Shown here piece after piece: positions 49,408-57,900 of a stretch of DNA of 64,000 nucleotides; the stretch's first letter is position 1; each line of letters opens with the position of its first letter. The notes beneath the pieces are model-generated. The model saw only the letters and a program-made list of their open reading frames with translations, made no database searches and was not told the origin of the DNA. Position numbers and translations under genes: made by a program. Source of the DNA: Comamonas sp. B21-038 (GTDB taxonomy: Bacteria > Pseudomonadota > Gammaproteobacteria > Burkholderiales > Burkholderiaceae_C); contig NZ_CP092462.1 in the NCBI RefSeq assembly GCF_022387135.1, positions 1,178,001-1,242,000 on the forward strand, read 5' to 3'.

Positions 49408-49785
49408 ATGTACGCGGTCCTGAAGCAGGATATGCGTCCAACGTTCACCGTCACAGGTAGTGCTTTAGGTGATGATGCCGCACCCAAATTAGTTGGCACT
49501 GCCTCTGATGCCGCTTCGCTATGGTGTTTGCATGACACTTTCGCTGGGGCACGCATTCTTGGAGTGGACTGCATGATTTGGCAGAGTGCAGCGTCAGCTT
49601 GGTGTTCAAGGCCGGTAGAGCAGGTCTGGGTGGAGCCTGGCCGAGAGACGACGGACGTGTATCTGAAATTTCGTGATGAGCCAGATGCGTTTTACGACGC
49701 GTACACCTTTCGCATTGTCGAAAAGAAGACTGGTGTGGACTGGGTGCCGTTGTTCACCGTTTCGGAGCTGTCCGTCTGTGAGTAG
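49408..49785 (+). CDS. hypothetical protein preceding the HAD genes
   Basis: A 125-residue protein with no family recognised. GGTGGAG lies just before the ATG at 49408; an earlier in-frame ATG at 49294 would add 38 residues overlapping the decayed frame. The C-terminal half has a beta-rich pattern (VEQVWVEPGRETTDVYLKFRDEPDAFYDAYTFRIVEKKTGVDW). Its last codons overlap the GTG start of the first HAD gene by 8 bp, so it is likely translated with it. Confidence 0.5.
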   Translation: MYAVLKQDMRPTFTVTGSALGDDAAPKLVGTASDAASLWCLHDTFAGARILGVDCMIWQSAASAWCSRPVEQVWVEPGRETTDVYLKFRDEPDAFYDAYTFRIVEKKTGVDWVPLFTVSELSVCE

Positions 49786-50293
49786 TCATATTCTTGATTC
49801 GAGCCTTCAGGAGCGCGGTCGGCGCGTGATTTTTCTGGATTTTGACGGTGTGTTGCATCCACTGGGGACGCTTGCTGATGCACGGCCGCCACTTGAGCCG
49901 GCCACCATCAGAGAACGTTGGCCTCAAGCGTTGGAACACCTGGGAATCCTCGCCTCCCTGTTGCATGGTCATCATGAGATTGCAGTGGTCGTCTCCAGCT
50001 CCTGGCGCATGTTTTTGAACGACGAGCAATTGGGTGAACTGCTTGCGCCCATAGGTCCATGGTACGAAGGCTCCGTAGGTCTTCCGTACCAAGGGCGAGC
50101 CATTGCCATCCAAGCTTGGCTTGAGGTTAATCGCGTGGACGACTACCTCATCCTAGACGACCAAGCTGACTACTTTCCTGGATTGGCGAAAGCCTGGCCC
50201 ACGCTCATTCTTTGTGACAGCGCTTCGGGCATTTCTGACGAGCAGATGCAACACCGAATTCGCCAATGGATTGACCATGGCTGTCCCACTTGA
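49778..50293 (+). CDS. HAD-fold phosphatase-like protein 1 (HAD_SAK type)
   Basis: A 171-residue HAD-superfamily protein with all core motifs: FLDFDGVLHP (nucleophile Asp21 and Asp23), VVVSSSWRMF (motif II Ser), and DYLILDDQADYFPG (acidic motif IV). It resembles the HAD domain of bacterial 'Swiss Army Knife' RNA-repair-associated proteins, which would act on 5'/3' nucleic-acid phosphates; this assignment is by motif only. Start is GTG 49778, overlapping the upstream stop. It is followed at 12 bp by a paralogue, and another follows 25 bp after that. Confidence 0.75.
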   Translation: MSSHILDSSLQERGRRVIFLDFDGVLHPLGTLADARPPLEPATIRERWPQALEHLGILASLLHGHHEIAVVVSSSWRMFLNDEQLGELLAPIGPWYEGSVGLPYQGRAIAIQAWLEVNRVDDYLILDDQADYFPGLAKAWPTLILCDSASGISDEQMQHRIRQWIDHGCPT

Positions 50294-50305
50294 GCCCATC
50301 ACTCT

Positions 50306-50878
50306 ATGCGTACCACGAGACCTATTCTTTTTCTGGATTTCGACGATGTCATTTGCCTCAACCAGCCCTATGGTGGATACGATGTACTAAATGCGTTTTC
50401 TCAAGCCTCTCGGGATGGAACACCTATCAATGCCAAAGATGCACTGTGGCCCCGTTTGTTCAATAAGCGCGCTACTCAGTACTTGCAGCAAGTGAATGAG
50501 GAGTTCGCTCCGAACTACGTGCTGTCGACCAGTTGGCGTTGGTTTTTCGAGCGAGACCAATTGGCGCAAACGCTTGAGCTAGCAGGATTGAGCTTTGTTG
50601 CGCAAAACCTGCACCAGGACTGGACTACACCTCAGATTTCACGTGATGCCCAACGAGCCGTAGAAATCAGACGCTGGCTATCAAACCATCCAGAGTCTGC
50701 AAACGCATGGGTCGCACTGGACGATGAGCTGTCTGGAACCGGCTTTTCCACTTGGCCGTGGGACAAGCAAAATTTCGTGGTTCTGTGCCAAGAGGGCGTG
50801 GGACTGCAAGACCCAGAGTATCAGTGCCTGAGGGAGGCATTCGCTCTGCGCATCGGTTCACAGGACCGTTCGAGGTAG
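50306..50878 (+). CDS. HAD-fold phosphatase-like protein 2
   Basis: A 190-residue paralogue: FLDFDDVICL (Asp11, Asp13, but DD instead of DG), VLSTSWRWFF (motif II) and AWVALDDE (motif IV). The inserted region between motifs I and II is longer than in its neighbours and includes several Trp and Phe. It belongs to the same HAD group and lies 12 bp after the first copy. Confidence 0.75.
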   Translation: MRTTRPILFLDFDDVICLNQPYGGYDVLNAFSQASRDGTPINAKDALWPRLFNKRATQYLQQVNEEFAPNYVLSTSWRWFFERDQLAQTLELAGLSFVAQNLHQDWTTPQISRDAQRAVEIRRWLSNHPESANAWVALDDELSGTGFSTWPWDKQNFVVLCQEGVGLQDPEYQCLREAFALRIGSQDRSR

Positions 50879-50903
50879 TTGTAGCTCTTAAGAAATAGCC
50901 CAC

Positions 50904-51395
50904 ATGACTCGACAGGTTCTATATCTGGACTTTGATGGAGTTCTTCACCCGAGCCCCGTATATCGCCATCCCAGGCGGGGCATGTACTTCGGTGTTTCGC
51001 ACCAGCACCATACTTTGTTTGAGAACGCACAAGTCCTTCAAGATGCACTAGCTCCTTATCCGCAGTTAGCTATTGTGTTGTCAACGTCTTGGGTGCGCGT
51101 ATTAGGCTATTCAAGGGCCAAAGCCTATCTGCCCGAGGAACTGCGTCAGCGCGTGATTGGTGCAACGTTCCACAGCCGGCTGAACAAAATGGAGTTTGAC
51201 GCAATGACCCGCGGGGCGCAGGTGCTGGCTGATGCCCGCCGCCGGGGTGTAACTCAGTGGTTGGCCATCGATGATGACAATGACGGCTGGCTGAGCGCTG
51301 CCGAATCGCACCTGGTGCTGACTGACGAGAATCTGGGGCTTGCTAACCCAGAGTCAGTGACAGAACTGGTCGCCAAGCTGAAGAAATTTAATTGA
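50904..51395 (+). CDS. HAD-fold phosphatase-like protein 3
   Basis: A 163-residue paralogue: YLDFDGVLHP (Asp9, Asp11), IVLSTSWVRVLG (motif II) and QWLAIDDDNDGW (motif IV). It lies 25 bp after copy 2. The three copies are clearly related in motif order but diverged in length and sequence, so they arose from old duplications or separate acquisitions, not a recent repeat. Confidence 0.75.
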   Translation: MTRQVLYLDFDGVLHPSPVYRHPRRGMYFGVSHQHHTLFENAQVLQDALAPYPQLAIVLSTSWVRVLGYSRAKAYLPEELRQRVIGATFHSRLNKMEFDAMTRGAQVLADARRRGVTQWLAIDDDNDGWLSAAESHLVLTDENLGLANPESVTELVAKLKKFN

Positions 51396-51529
51396 ACATG
51401 AGCATGTCACGCCAATTCCGCACTTCACAGACAGCGAGTTTCTGGGGGGCGGCTCCTTTGAGCTGTTCAAGCGTAAGCACTCTGATTAGAACGCTTGCCC
51501 GCTGGAATCATTCATATCAGGACGTTTAA

Positions 51530-51856
51530 GTGGTCACAAGAAAAAGCGTACCTATCGACAGGGCCCTGAAATCTTTGGGAAAGAATATCGAGCTTGCGCG
51601 GCGCAGGCGCGGGGTCTCTCAAGCGGATTTCGCGTCGCGCATGGGCGCTTCGGTGAGCACCTTGCGTCGGCTGGAGGATGGCCATCCAGGCACAGCGCTC
51701 ACGTACCTGGCCAGCGCGCTGCTGGTGTTTGGTGAGTTGGAGAAGCTGAGCCTCATGATGGACACGCAGTTTGATGCCACGGGACTGGCGCTGATGGACT
51801 CAGAACTACCAATCCGGATTCATACAAAGCGTCGTCACATGCCCAAAGCCTTCTGA
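51530..51856 (+). CDS. HipB-like XRE regulator without an adjacent hipA
   Basis: A 108-residue HTH protein: SLGKNIELARRRRGVSQADFASRMGASVSTLRRLEDGHPGTALTYLASALLVFGELEKL matches the HipB-type antitoxins. GTG 51530 is preceded by AGGA. The usual downstream hipA kinase is absent; the next gene is the SNF2-like helicase, with a GTATGTA/TACATAC inverted repeat touching the helicase start. It may therefore regulate the defence locus instead of a toxin (inference). Confidence 0.8.
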   Translation: MVTRKSVPIDRALKSLGKNIELARRRRGVSQADFASRMGASVSTLRRLEDGHPGTALTYLASALLVFGELEKLSLMMDTQFDATGLALMDSELPIRIHTKRRHMPKAF

Positions 51857-51911
51857 CGGTCTAGCTCAATGCACCTTTTTTGGACCTCGCCAAGGCTTGC
51901 AATTATCATTC

Positions 51912-51944
51912 GTATGTAACAAAAATCTAGAACTTCGTACATAC
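51912..51944. promoter_or_regulatory. inverted repeat abutting the helicase start
   Basis: GTATGTA (51912-51918) and TACATAC (51938-51944) are exact reverse complements ending at the base before ATG 51945. Placed between a HipB-like gene and the defence operon, it may be an operator; binding there would also block translation start access or the promoter. Confidence 0.45.
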
Positions 51945-54905
51945 ATGCTTTCCTTTGCTCCAGGTGCCCGTGTTCTTATCCGTGATGAAGAGTGGTTAGT
52001 GAGACGGGTTGACCCGTCAAAGGACGGTGGATGGTTACTGACTTGTGACGGTATTTCTGAGCTGGTTCGAGGGCGCGAAGCACTTTTTTTGACAGCGCTA
52101 GAAGGACCTATTGAGGTGCTGGACCCCGCGCAGACCAAGCTGGTTGCCGACACAAGCCCCACTTACAACGCCACCATGTTGTATTTGGAGAGCATGCGCA
52201 GGCGCAGCATTGCCAATGATGAGCGCATCCATCTGGGGCACAGGGGGGTGATGAACCTCGTTCCCTACCAACTGGACCCTGCCTTACAAGCTTTGCACCA
52301 ACCGCGTGCACGCATCTTGATTGCCGATGCGGTGGGCTTGGGTAAGACGCTGGAAGCTGGCATTTTGGCCACCGAACTCATTCAGCGCGGTCGGGGCAAG
52401 CGCATTTTGGTGGTAACCCAAAAAGCCATGCTCACGCAGTTTCAAAAGGAGTGGTGGAGCCGTTTTTCCATTCCTTTGGTACGTTTGGACTCGCTGGGCT
52501 TGGCGCGTGTACGTAACCGCATTCCAGCTAATCACAACCCGTTCAACTACTTCGACCGCAGCATCATCTCGATGGATACGCTCAAGAGCAATCTTGAGTA
52601 CCGTAACTATTTGGAGAATGCTTGGTGGGACATCATCGTCATTGATGAATGTCATAACGTTGCTGCTCGTGCCGGGGAATCTGGGCTATCCCGCCGCGCT
52701 CGTCTGGCTCGTTTGCTCTCTAACCGTTCCGACACCTTGATGCTGCTGTCGGCCACACCCCACGATGGCTCTGCGCGTAGCTTTGCGTCTTTAATGAGCT
52801 TGTTGGACGCCACGGCCATTTCTGACCCCGACCACTACACGCCGCAAGACTTTCGCAACAAAGGCTTGGTAATTCGGCGTTTCAAAAAGGACATTCGCGA
52901 CCAGGTCTCTGCAGATTTCCAGGACCGCATTACTACGTGCCTGCGCCAAAGCGCCTCCGCACATGAAGAAGCGGCCTATCGTGCATTGTTAGACATTCGT
53001 TTCACCCAGGGAGGCAACCATAAAGCTGGTCGCCAGCAAGAGCTGCAGCGCATCGGCATGCAAAAGGCTCTGTTCTCCAGCCCAAAGGCAGCTTTGCAAT
53101 CCACAAAGCGGCGCATTGCACTGTTGGAAGGTCGCCCAGCTATCTCAGATGACGAGCAAATAGAGGTTACTGGCCTGCAAGAGTTTCAGGAATCGCTGCA
53201 GGCACTCGTCAACGACAGCCGTGCGCACAGCTTTAGCCGATACCAAAAGCTGTTGCAGCTGCTGCAATCCAGTGACTTCGGCTGGAGCAAAGACGACGCA
53301 GGCGACCGCTTGGTGATTTTTTCGGAGCGCATTGAAACCCTGCACTGGCTCCAAGAGCAGCTTACTCGGGACTTGAAGCTCAAACCCAAGCAATTGGAAA
53401 TTTTGCACGGCAGCATGAGTGACATTGACCAACAAGAGCTGGTGGAGCGATTTGGCCGAAAAGACGACCCCATCCGTGTACTTGTCTGCTCAGACGTGGC
53501 TAGTGAAGGTTTGAACCTGCACTACTTCTGCCACCGTTTGGTGCACTTTGATTTGCCGTGGTCTTTGATGACCTTCCAGCAGCGCAATGGTCGTGTGGAC
53601 CGTTACGGCCAGCAGCACCAGCCGCACATCGTCTACCTGTTCACCGAAACCGTGAATGAGAAAATTCGGGGTGACCTGCGCATTCTGGAAATTCTGGAGC
53701 GTAAGGACGAGCAGGCCAACTTTAACTTAGGTGACCCATCCGCCTTCTTAAATGTGTACGACCCGGAAAAGGAGGTTGAAAAAGTCAGTGACTACATGGC
53801 ACAAGGCGTCACGCCAGAACAGGTGGAGGCCGAGCTAGACCATGCTGCTACCACCACAGGCGATAACGACGCAGACTTCTTGATGGAGCTGTTCGGTGGT
53901 GGTGCTGATTCGGCTCCAGACACAACCACTGCTACAGCCGAACACACAGGCTCCAGCATCGACCAAATTGATGAGCCCGCCTCGCTGTTTGATAGCGACT
54001 ACCACTATGCCAAGGCTGCGCTCACGCAGCTCAATAAAGAAGACACCTTGTGCCAGTGGACCCCTGCCGATGAAACAAAGATGATTTCGTTGACGGCCCC
54101 GCGTGACCTGCAAGAACGCCTCAAGCAGCTGCCTAAAGAAGTACAGGCTGATAACGACTACTACACCCTCACTACCGATACTCAGCGCGTGGTCCTAGCC
54201 ATTGAAACTGCGCGTCAAGCTCGTGCAGAGGAGGAGAGCTGGCCCCAACTGCATTACCTGTGGCCCCAACACCCCATCATGGAATGGATTGGCGACCGTG
54301 TCCTTACCCAATTCGGTCGACACTGCGCGCCGGTGCTGGAGTGTTTGAAGCTGCAAGCTAAAGAGCAAGCTTTCATCTTGATGGGCTTGGTACCCAACCG
54401 CAAAGGCCAACCACTGCTGGTGCAGTGGCAGGTGGCTCACCGTGTGCCCAATGCTCAGGGGCAAGGTGCTTTTACCCTGCAATCGTTTGACGACTTTGCC
54501 GCGCGTGCAGGCCTCAAGGCCGGAAAACTACCTAACCGAGTTCAACTCCAAGACGCTCATCCCGCCTTGCAGACCTTGCAGACCGCCTTGCCTGACGCCG
54601 TAGCAACCATGCACCAGCACATGGTGCAAGCGCAAAGCAGCTTTGCCCAGCAACTGTCCACCCGACTTACAGATACTTTGGCTGAGTTGGAACGCCTGCA
54701 AGGAAAACAAGTAGAGCAGCTTGCTCTCGACCTGGAAGGCCAGATTGAAACCATCAAACGTGGCCGTTTAGAGCAGCGCACCCAGCAAATCAACCGCGTT
54801 TTTGATGACTACCGCCTGTGGGTGCAAGACACCCTGACCACTGAGCCCCAGCCATGGATTCAGGTCATCGCCGCAGTCTGCCACCCCGAAAGAGCCGGAG
54901 CGTAA
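51945..54905 (+). CDS. SNF2-type helicase of a putative anti-phage locus
   Basis: A 986-residue SF2/SNF2-like ATPase. The N-terminal ~90 residues form a small beta domain (GARVLIRDEEWLVRRVD). Walker A is IADAVGLGKTLEAGIL (about residue 130), motif II is VIDECHN (about 232), motif III is LLSATPH (about 266), and motifs V/VI are CSDVASEGLNLHYF and QQRNGRVDRYGQ (about 515-555). A long C-terminal region is partly coiled. Such helicases partner with large methyltransferases in systems like DISARM or BREX-related loci. ATG 51945 is chosen over an upstream in-frame start at 51897, as the family begins with this Met. The methyltransferase gene starts 6 bp after its stop. Confidence 0.88.
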   Translation: MLSFAPGARVLIRDEEWLVRRVDPSKDGGWLLTCDGISELVRGREALFLTALEGPIEVLDPAQTKLVADTSPTYNATMLYLESMRRRSIANDERIHLGHRGVMNLVPYQLDPALQALHQPRARILIADAVGLGKTLEAGILATELIQRGRGKRILVVTQKAMLTQFQKEWWSRFSIPLVRLDSLGLARVRNRIPANHNPFNYFDRSIISMDTLKSNLEYRNYLENAWWDIIVIDECHNVAARAGESGLSRRARLARLLSNRSDTLMLLSATPHDGSARSFASLMSLLDATAISDPDHYTPQDFRNKGLVIRRFKKDIRDQVSADFQDRITTCLRQSASAHEEAAYRALLDIRFTQGGNHKAGRQQELQRIGMQKALFSSPKAALQSTKRRIALLEGRPAISDDEQIEVTGLQEFQESLQALVNDSRAHSFSRYQKLLQLLQSSDFGWSKDDAGDRLVIFSERIETLHWLQEQLTRDLKLKPKQLEILHGSMSDIDQQELVERFGRKDDPIRVLVCSDVASEGLNLHYFCHRLVHFDLPWSLMTFQQRNGRVDRYGQQHQPHIVYLFTETVNEKIRGDLRILEILERKDEQANFNLGDPSAFLNVYDPEKEVEKVSDYMAQGVTPEQVEAELDHAATTTGDNDADFLMELFGGGADSAPDTTTATAEHTGSSIDQIDEPASLFDSDYHYAKAALTQLNKEDTLCQWTPADETKMISLTAPRDLQERLKQLPKEVQADNDYYTLTTDTQRVVLAIETARQARAEEESWPQLHYLWPQHPIMEWIGDRVLTQFGRHCAPVLECLKLQAKEQAFILMGLVPNRKGQPLLVQWQVAHRVPNAQGQGAFTLQSFDDFAARAGLKAGKLPNRVQLQDAHPALQTLQTALPDAVATMHQHMVQAQSSFAQQLSTRLTDTLAELERLQGKQVEQLALDLEGQIETIKRGRLEQRTQQINRVFDDYRLWVQDTLTTEPQPWIQVIAAVCHPERAGA

Positions 54906-54911
54906 TTCCCC

Positions 54912-57900
54912 ATGCGAGTTTTAGAAGCCGTTCAAACCTTCGCTGGCATTGCCAACGAAAATGAGTTTTACAGCCACCACTACCTGTCAGAAGTCTTCAA
55001 AGGCGACATCAAAGACCGCCTTTCAGGATGGGATGCTGAGGAAGCTCAGCACCCCGGCGATGAAGCCCACCGCGCCCCAGCCAAACGCTTGCAAGGCTGG
55101 GCGCAACGCTGGTTCTCTTTGCGCAACCAAGTGCAGCGCGGCAAAGATGAAAATGAGCGTTGGCACAGTTTTGTGCAAATGCAAACCGGCCTGCTGCAAG
55201 CACTGGGCTATGCACAGCCGCCGCTTAGCTGCACGCTGCATGAGTTCAGCTCTGGCCTGCCTGTGCCGCTGTGGCTCTTGCAAGGGCAGCAGCTGGCCAT
55301 CATTCCAGCCTACCAGCCCAGCCGTGAAGACGATGACCTGCTGGACCACCAACTCACCGCCTTCCACTATGGAGCAGAACCTTTGCCACTGCAAATTAAG
55401 GGTGAGTCGTGGGCCGAGCTGCTGTCGGAGGCGGTTTTCGGTGGTGAGCAACCACCGCGCTATGTGCTGTTGTTGGGTTTGGATGAATGGCTGTTGCTGG
55501 ACCGCTACAAATGGCCCAACAACCGCGCCTTGCGCTTTGCGTGGACTGACATTCTGGACCGTAAAGACGCTGACACCCTCAAAGCCTGCGCGGCCCTGCT
55601 GCACAACGACAGCCTGGCCCCCGGCGAAGGCAATAGCCTGCTGGAAAGCCTTGACGAAAACGCCCACAAACACGCCTTTGGCGTGAGCGAAGACCTCAAG
55701 TACGCGCTGCGTGAAGCTATTGAGTTGCTGGGCAACGAAGCCGCCAGCCAGCTTGAAGCACAAGCCGTGGGCCACAAGAAAAGCGTGTACTCCGGTCAAT
55801 ACAAGCTCGACGCCGACCAGCTCAGCCTGGAGTGCCTTCGCATGGTCTACCGCCTGCTGTTCATGTTCTATATCGAGGCGCGGCCAGAGCTGGGCTATGT
55901 GCCCATCACCAAGAGCGAGGTTTACCTCAAAGGCTACAGCCTTGAAAGCCTGCGTGACTTGGAGCTTCAACCCTTGCCCACCCCGCAGGCGCAAGAAGGT
56001 AACTACTTTGACCAAACCCTGCGTCGCCTGTTTAGTTTGGTGGCCCAGGGTTGCGGTCTGGCGGGTGAGCAGGCCGAACTGCGCGATGTGCGCGATACCA
56101 ACCTGCCCAGGCTGCAAGGTGCCAAAGACACTTTTGCGCTGGCCCCGCTGGACAGCCGCTTGTTTGACGACAGCGGCGTACCGCTGCTGGCCAAGGTGCG
56201 TTTTCCCAACCTGGTGTGGCAACGCGTGATTAAGCTGCTGTCGCTGAGCAAACGCAGCGGCAAGGGCCGCCGCTCAGGCCGCGTCAGCTACCAGCTACTG
56301 TCCATTAACCAATTGGGGGCGGTGTATGAGGCCTTGCTCAGCTACCGCGGATTCTTTGCGCAAGAAGACCTGTACGAGGTCAAACCCGCCCCCAAAAAAG
56401 CCAGCGCCGCTGCCAGCGATGATGAGGGTGACGATGGCGATGAAGCCGAAGCCTCCAATACCCGCAAAGCGCGCGACACCGACAACAGCGCCGACATGCT
56501 GGAAAACGCATGGTTTGTGCCCCGCAGCCGCATTGACGAATACCGTGATGATGAAAAGGTGTACGACGTTGAAGACGGCCGCCGCCGCTTGCGCATGTAC
56601 CCCAAGGGCACGTTCATCTACCGCTTGGCTGGCCGCGACCGCCAAAAAAGCGCCAGCTACTACACCCCGCAAGTGCTCACCCAGTGCTTGGTCAAATACG
56701 CGCTCAAAGAGCTGCTGTCTCCAGAAAACGGCCGCGTGCAAAAGGCCGATGACATCTTGGCACTCACCGTGTGTGAGCCTGCAATGGGCAGCGCAGCCTT
56801 CTTGAACGAAGCCGTGAACCAGTTGGCCGAGGCCTATCTGGAGCGCAAACAAGCCGAACTCAAGCAACGCATTCCCCACGACAAGTACGCGCAAGAGCTG
56901 CAAAAAGTGCGCATGTACCTGGCCGACCGTAACGTGTTCGGTGTGGACTTAAACCCCGTGGCCGTTGAGTTGGCCGAAGTGTCACTGTGGCTCAACGCCA
57001 TTTATGGGGAAGAAGAAAACGGCCAACCCTTGCCAGCCCGCGTGCCATGGTTTGGCTACCAATTGTTTGCAGGAAACAGCCTCATTGGTGCCCGCCATCA
57101 GGTCTACAACGCCGCGGCCCTGAAAAAAGGCGCCAAACCCGCCTGGCATGAAGAGTCCCCGCGCCGCGTTACCGCCAGTGCGCCGCGCCGTGCGGATGAA
57201 ATTTGGCACTTCTTGCTGCCAGACCCTGGTATGGCCAACTACGGCGACAAAGACGCCAAAAAACTCTACTCCGCAGACTTCGGCCGCCTGAAGACTTGGC
57301 GCAAAGCCTTCTGCGCCCCCTTGGCTGCGCACGAAGTGGCTCGCCTGCAGCAGCTCAGCCAGTGTGTGCAAAAGCTCTGGGAAGAGCACACTAAAGCCTT
57401 GGCGCGTGACCGCGCCCTGACTGAAGATGCTGTGGCCGTCTGGCCTGAAACGGTGCAAGCATTACAAGCCAAATCGGCCTCTAGCGCAGATACGGCTGGC
57501 GCAAACAGCTCTCAAAAGCGTATCAGCCGTGCTGAGAAAGAGCATATTCGCCAGCAAGGCCTGCTCAATGAAGATGGCGACTTGGCCACACCGTTCCGCC
57601 GCCTCAAGCTAGTGATGGACTACTGGTGCGCCTTGTGGTTCTGGCCCATTACACGCAGCGAAGAGCTACCCACCCGCGAGCAGTGGTGGATGGAGGTCGG
57701 AGCCATCTTGGAAGGTAATGTGGTGGACTTGGTTCCCACAGTCAGCCAGCAGTTTGGGCTGAACTTTGCCGCCAGCACTGTGCCTACCGTAGAAGCTGAA
57801 ACCGTGGTGCCTGATGTGCAGTCTGATATTTTTGGTGGTGTACAACTGGCCTTGTCAGCTCAGCAGCAAGACGACAAGCACCAATTGCACGACAAGCTTG

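Noticed and set aside
51530-51856. HipAB toxin-antitoxin pair
   Set aside because: Only the HipB-like half is present; no HipA kinase motif follows.
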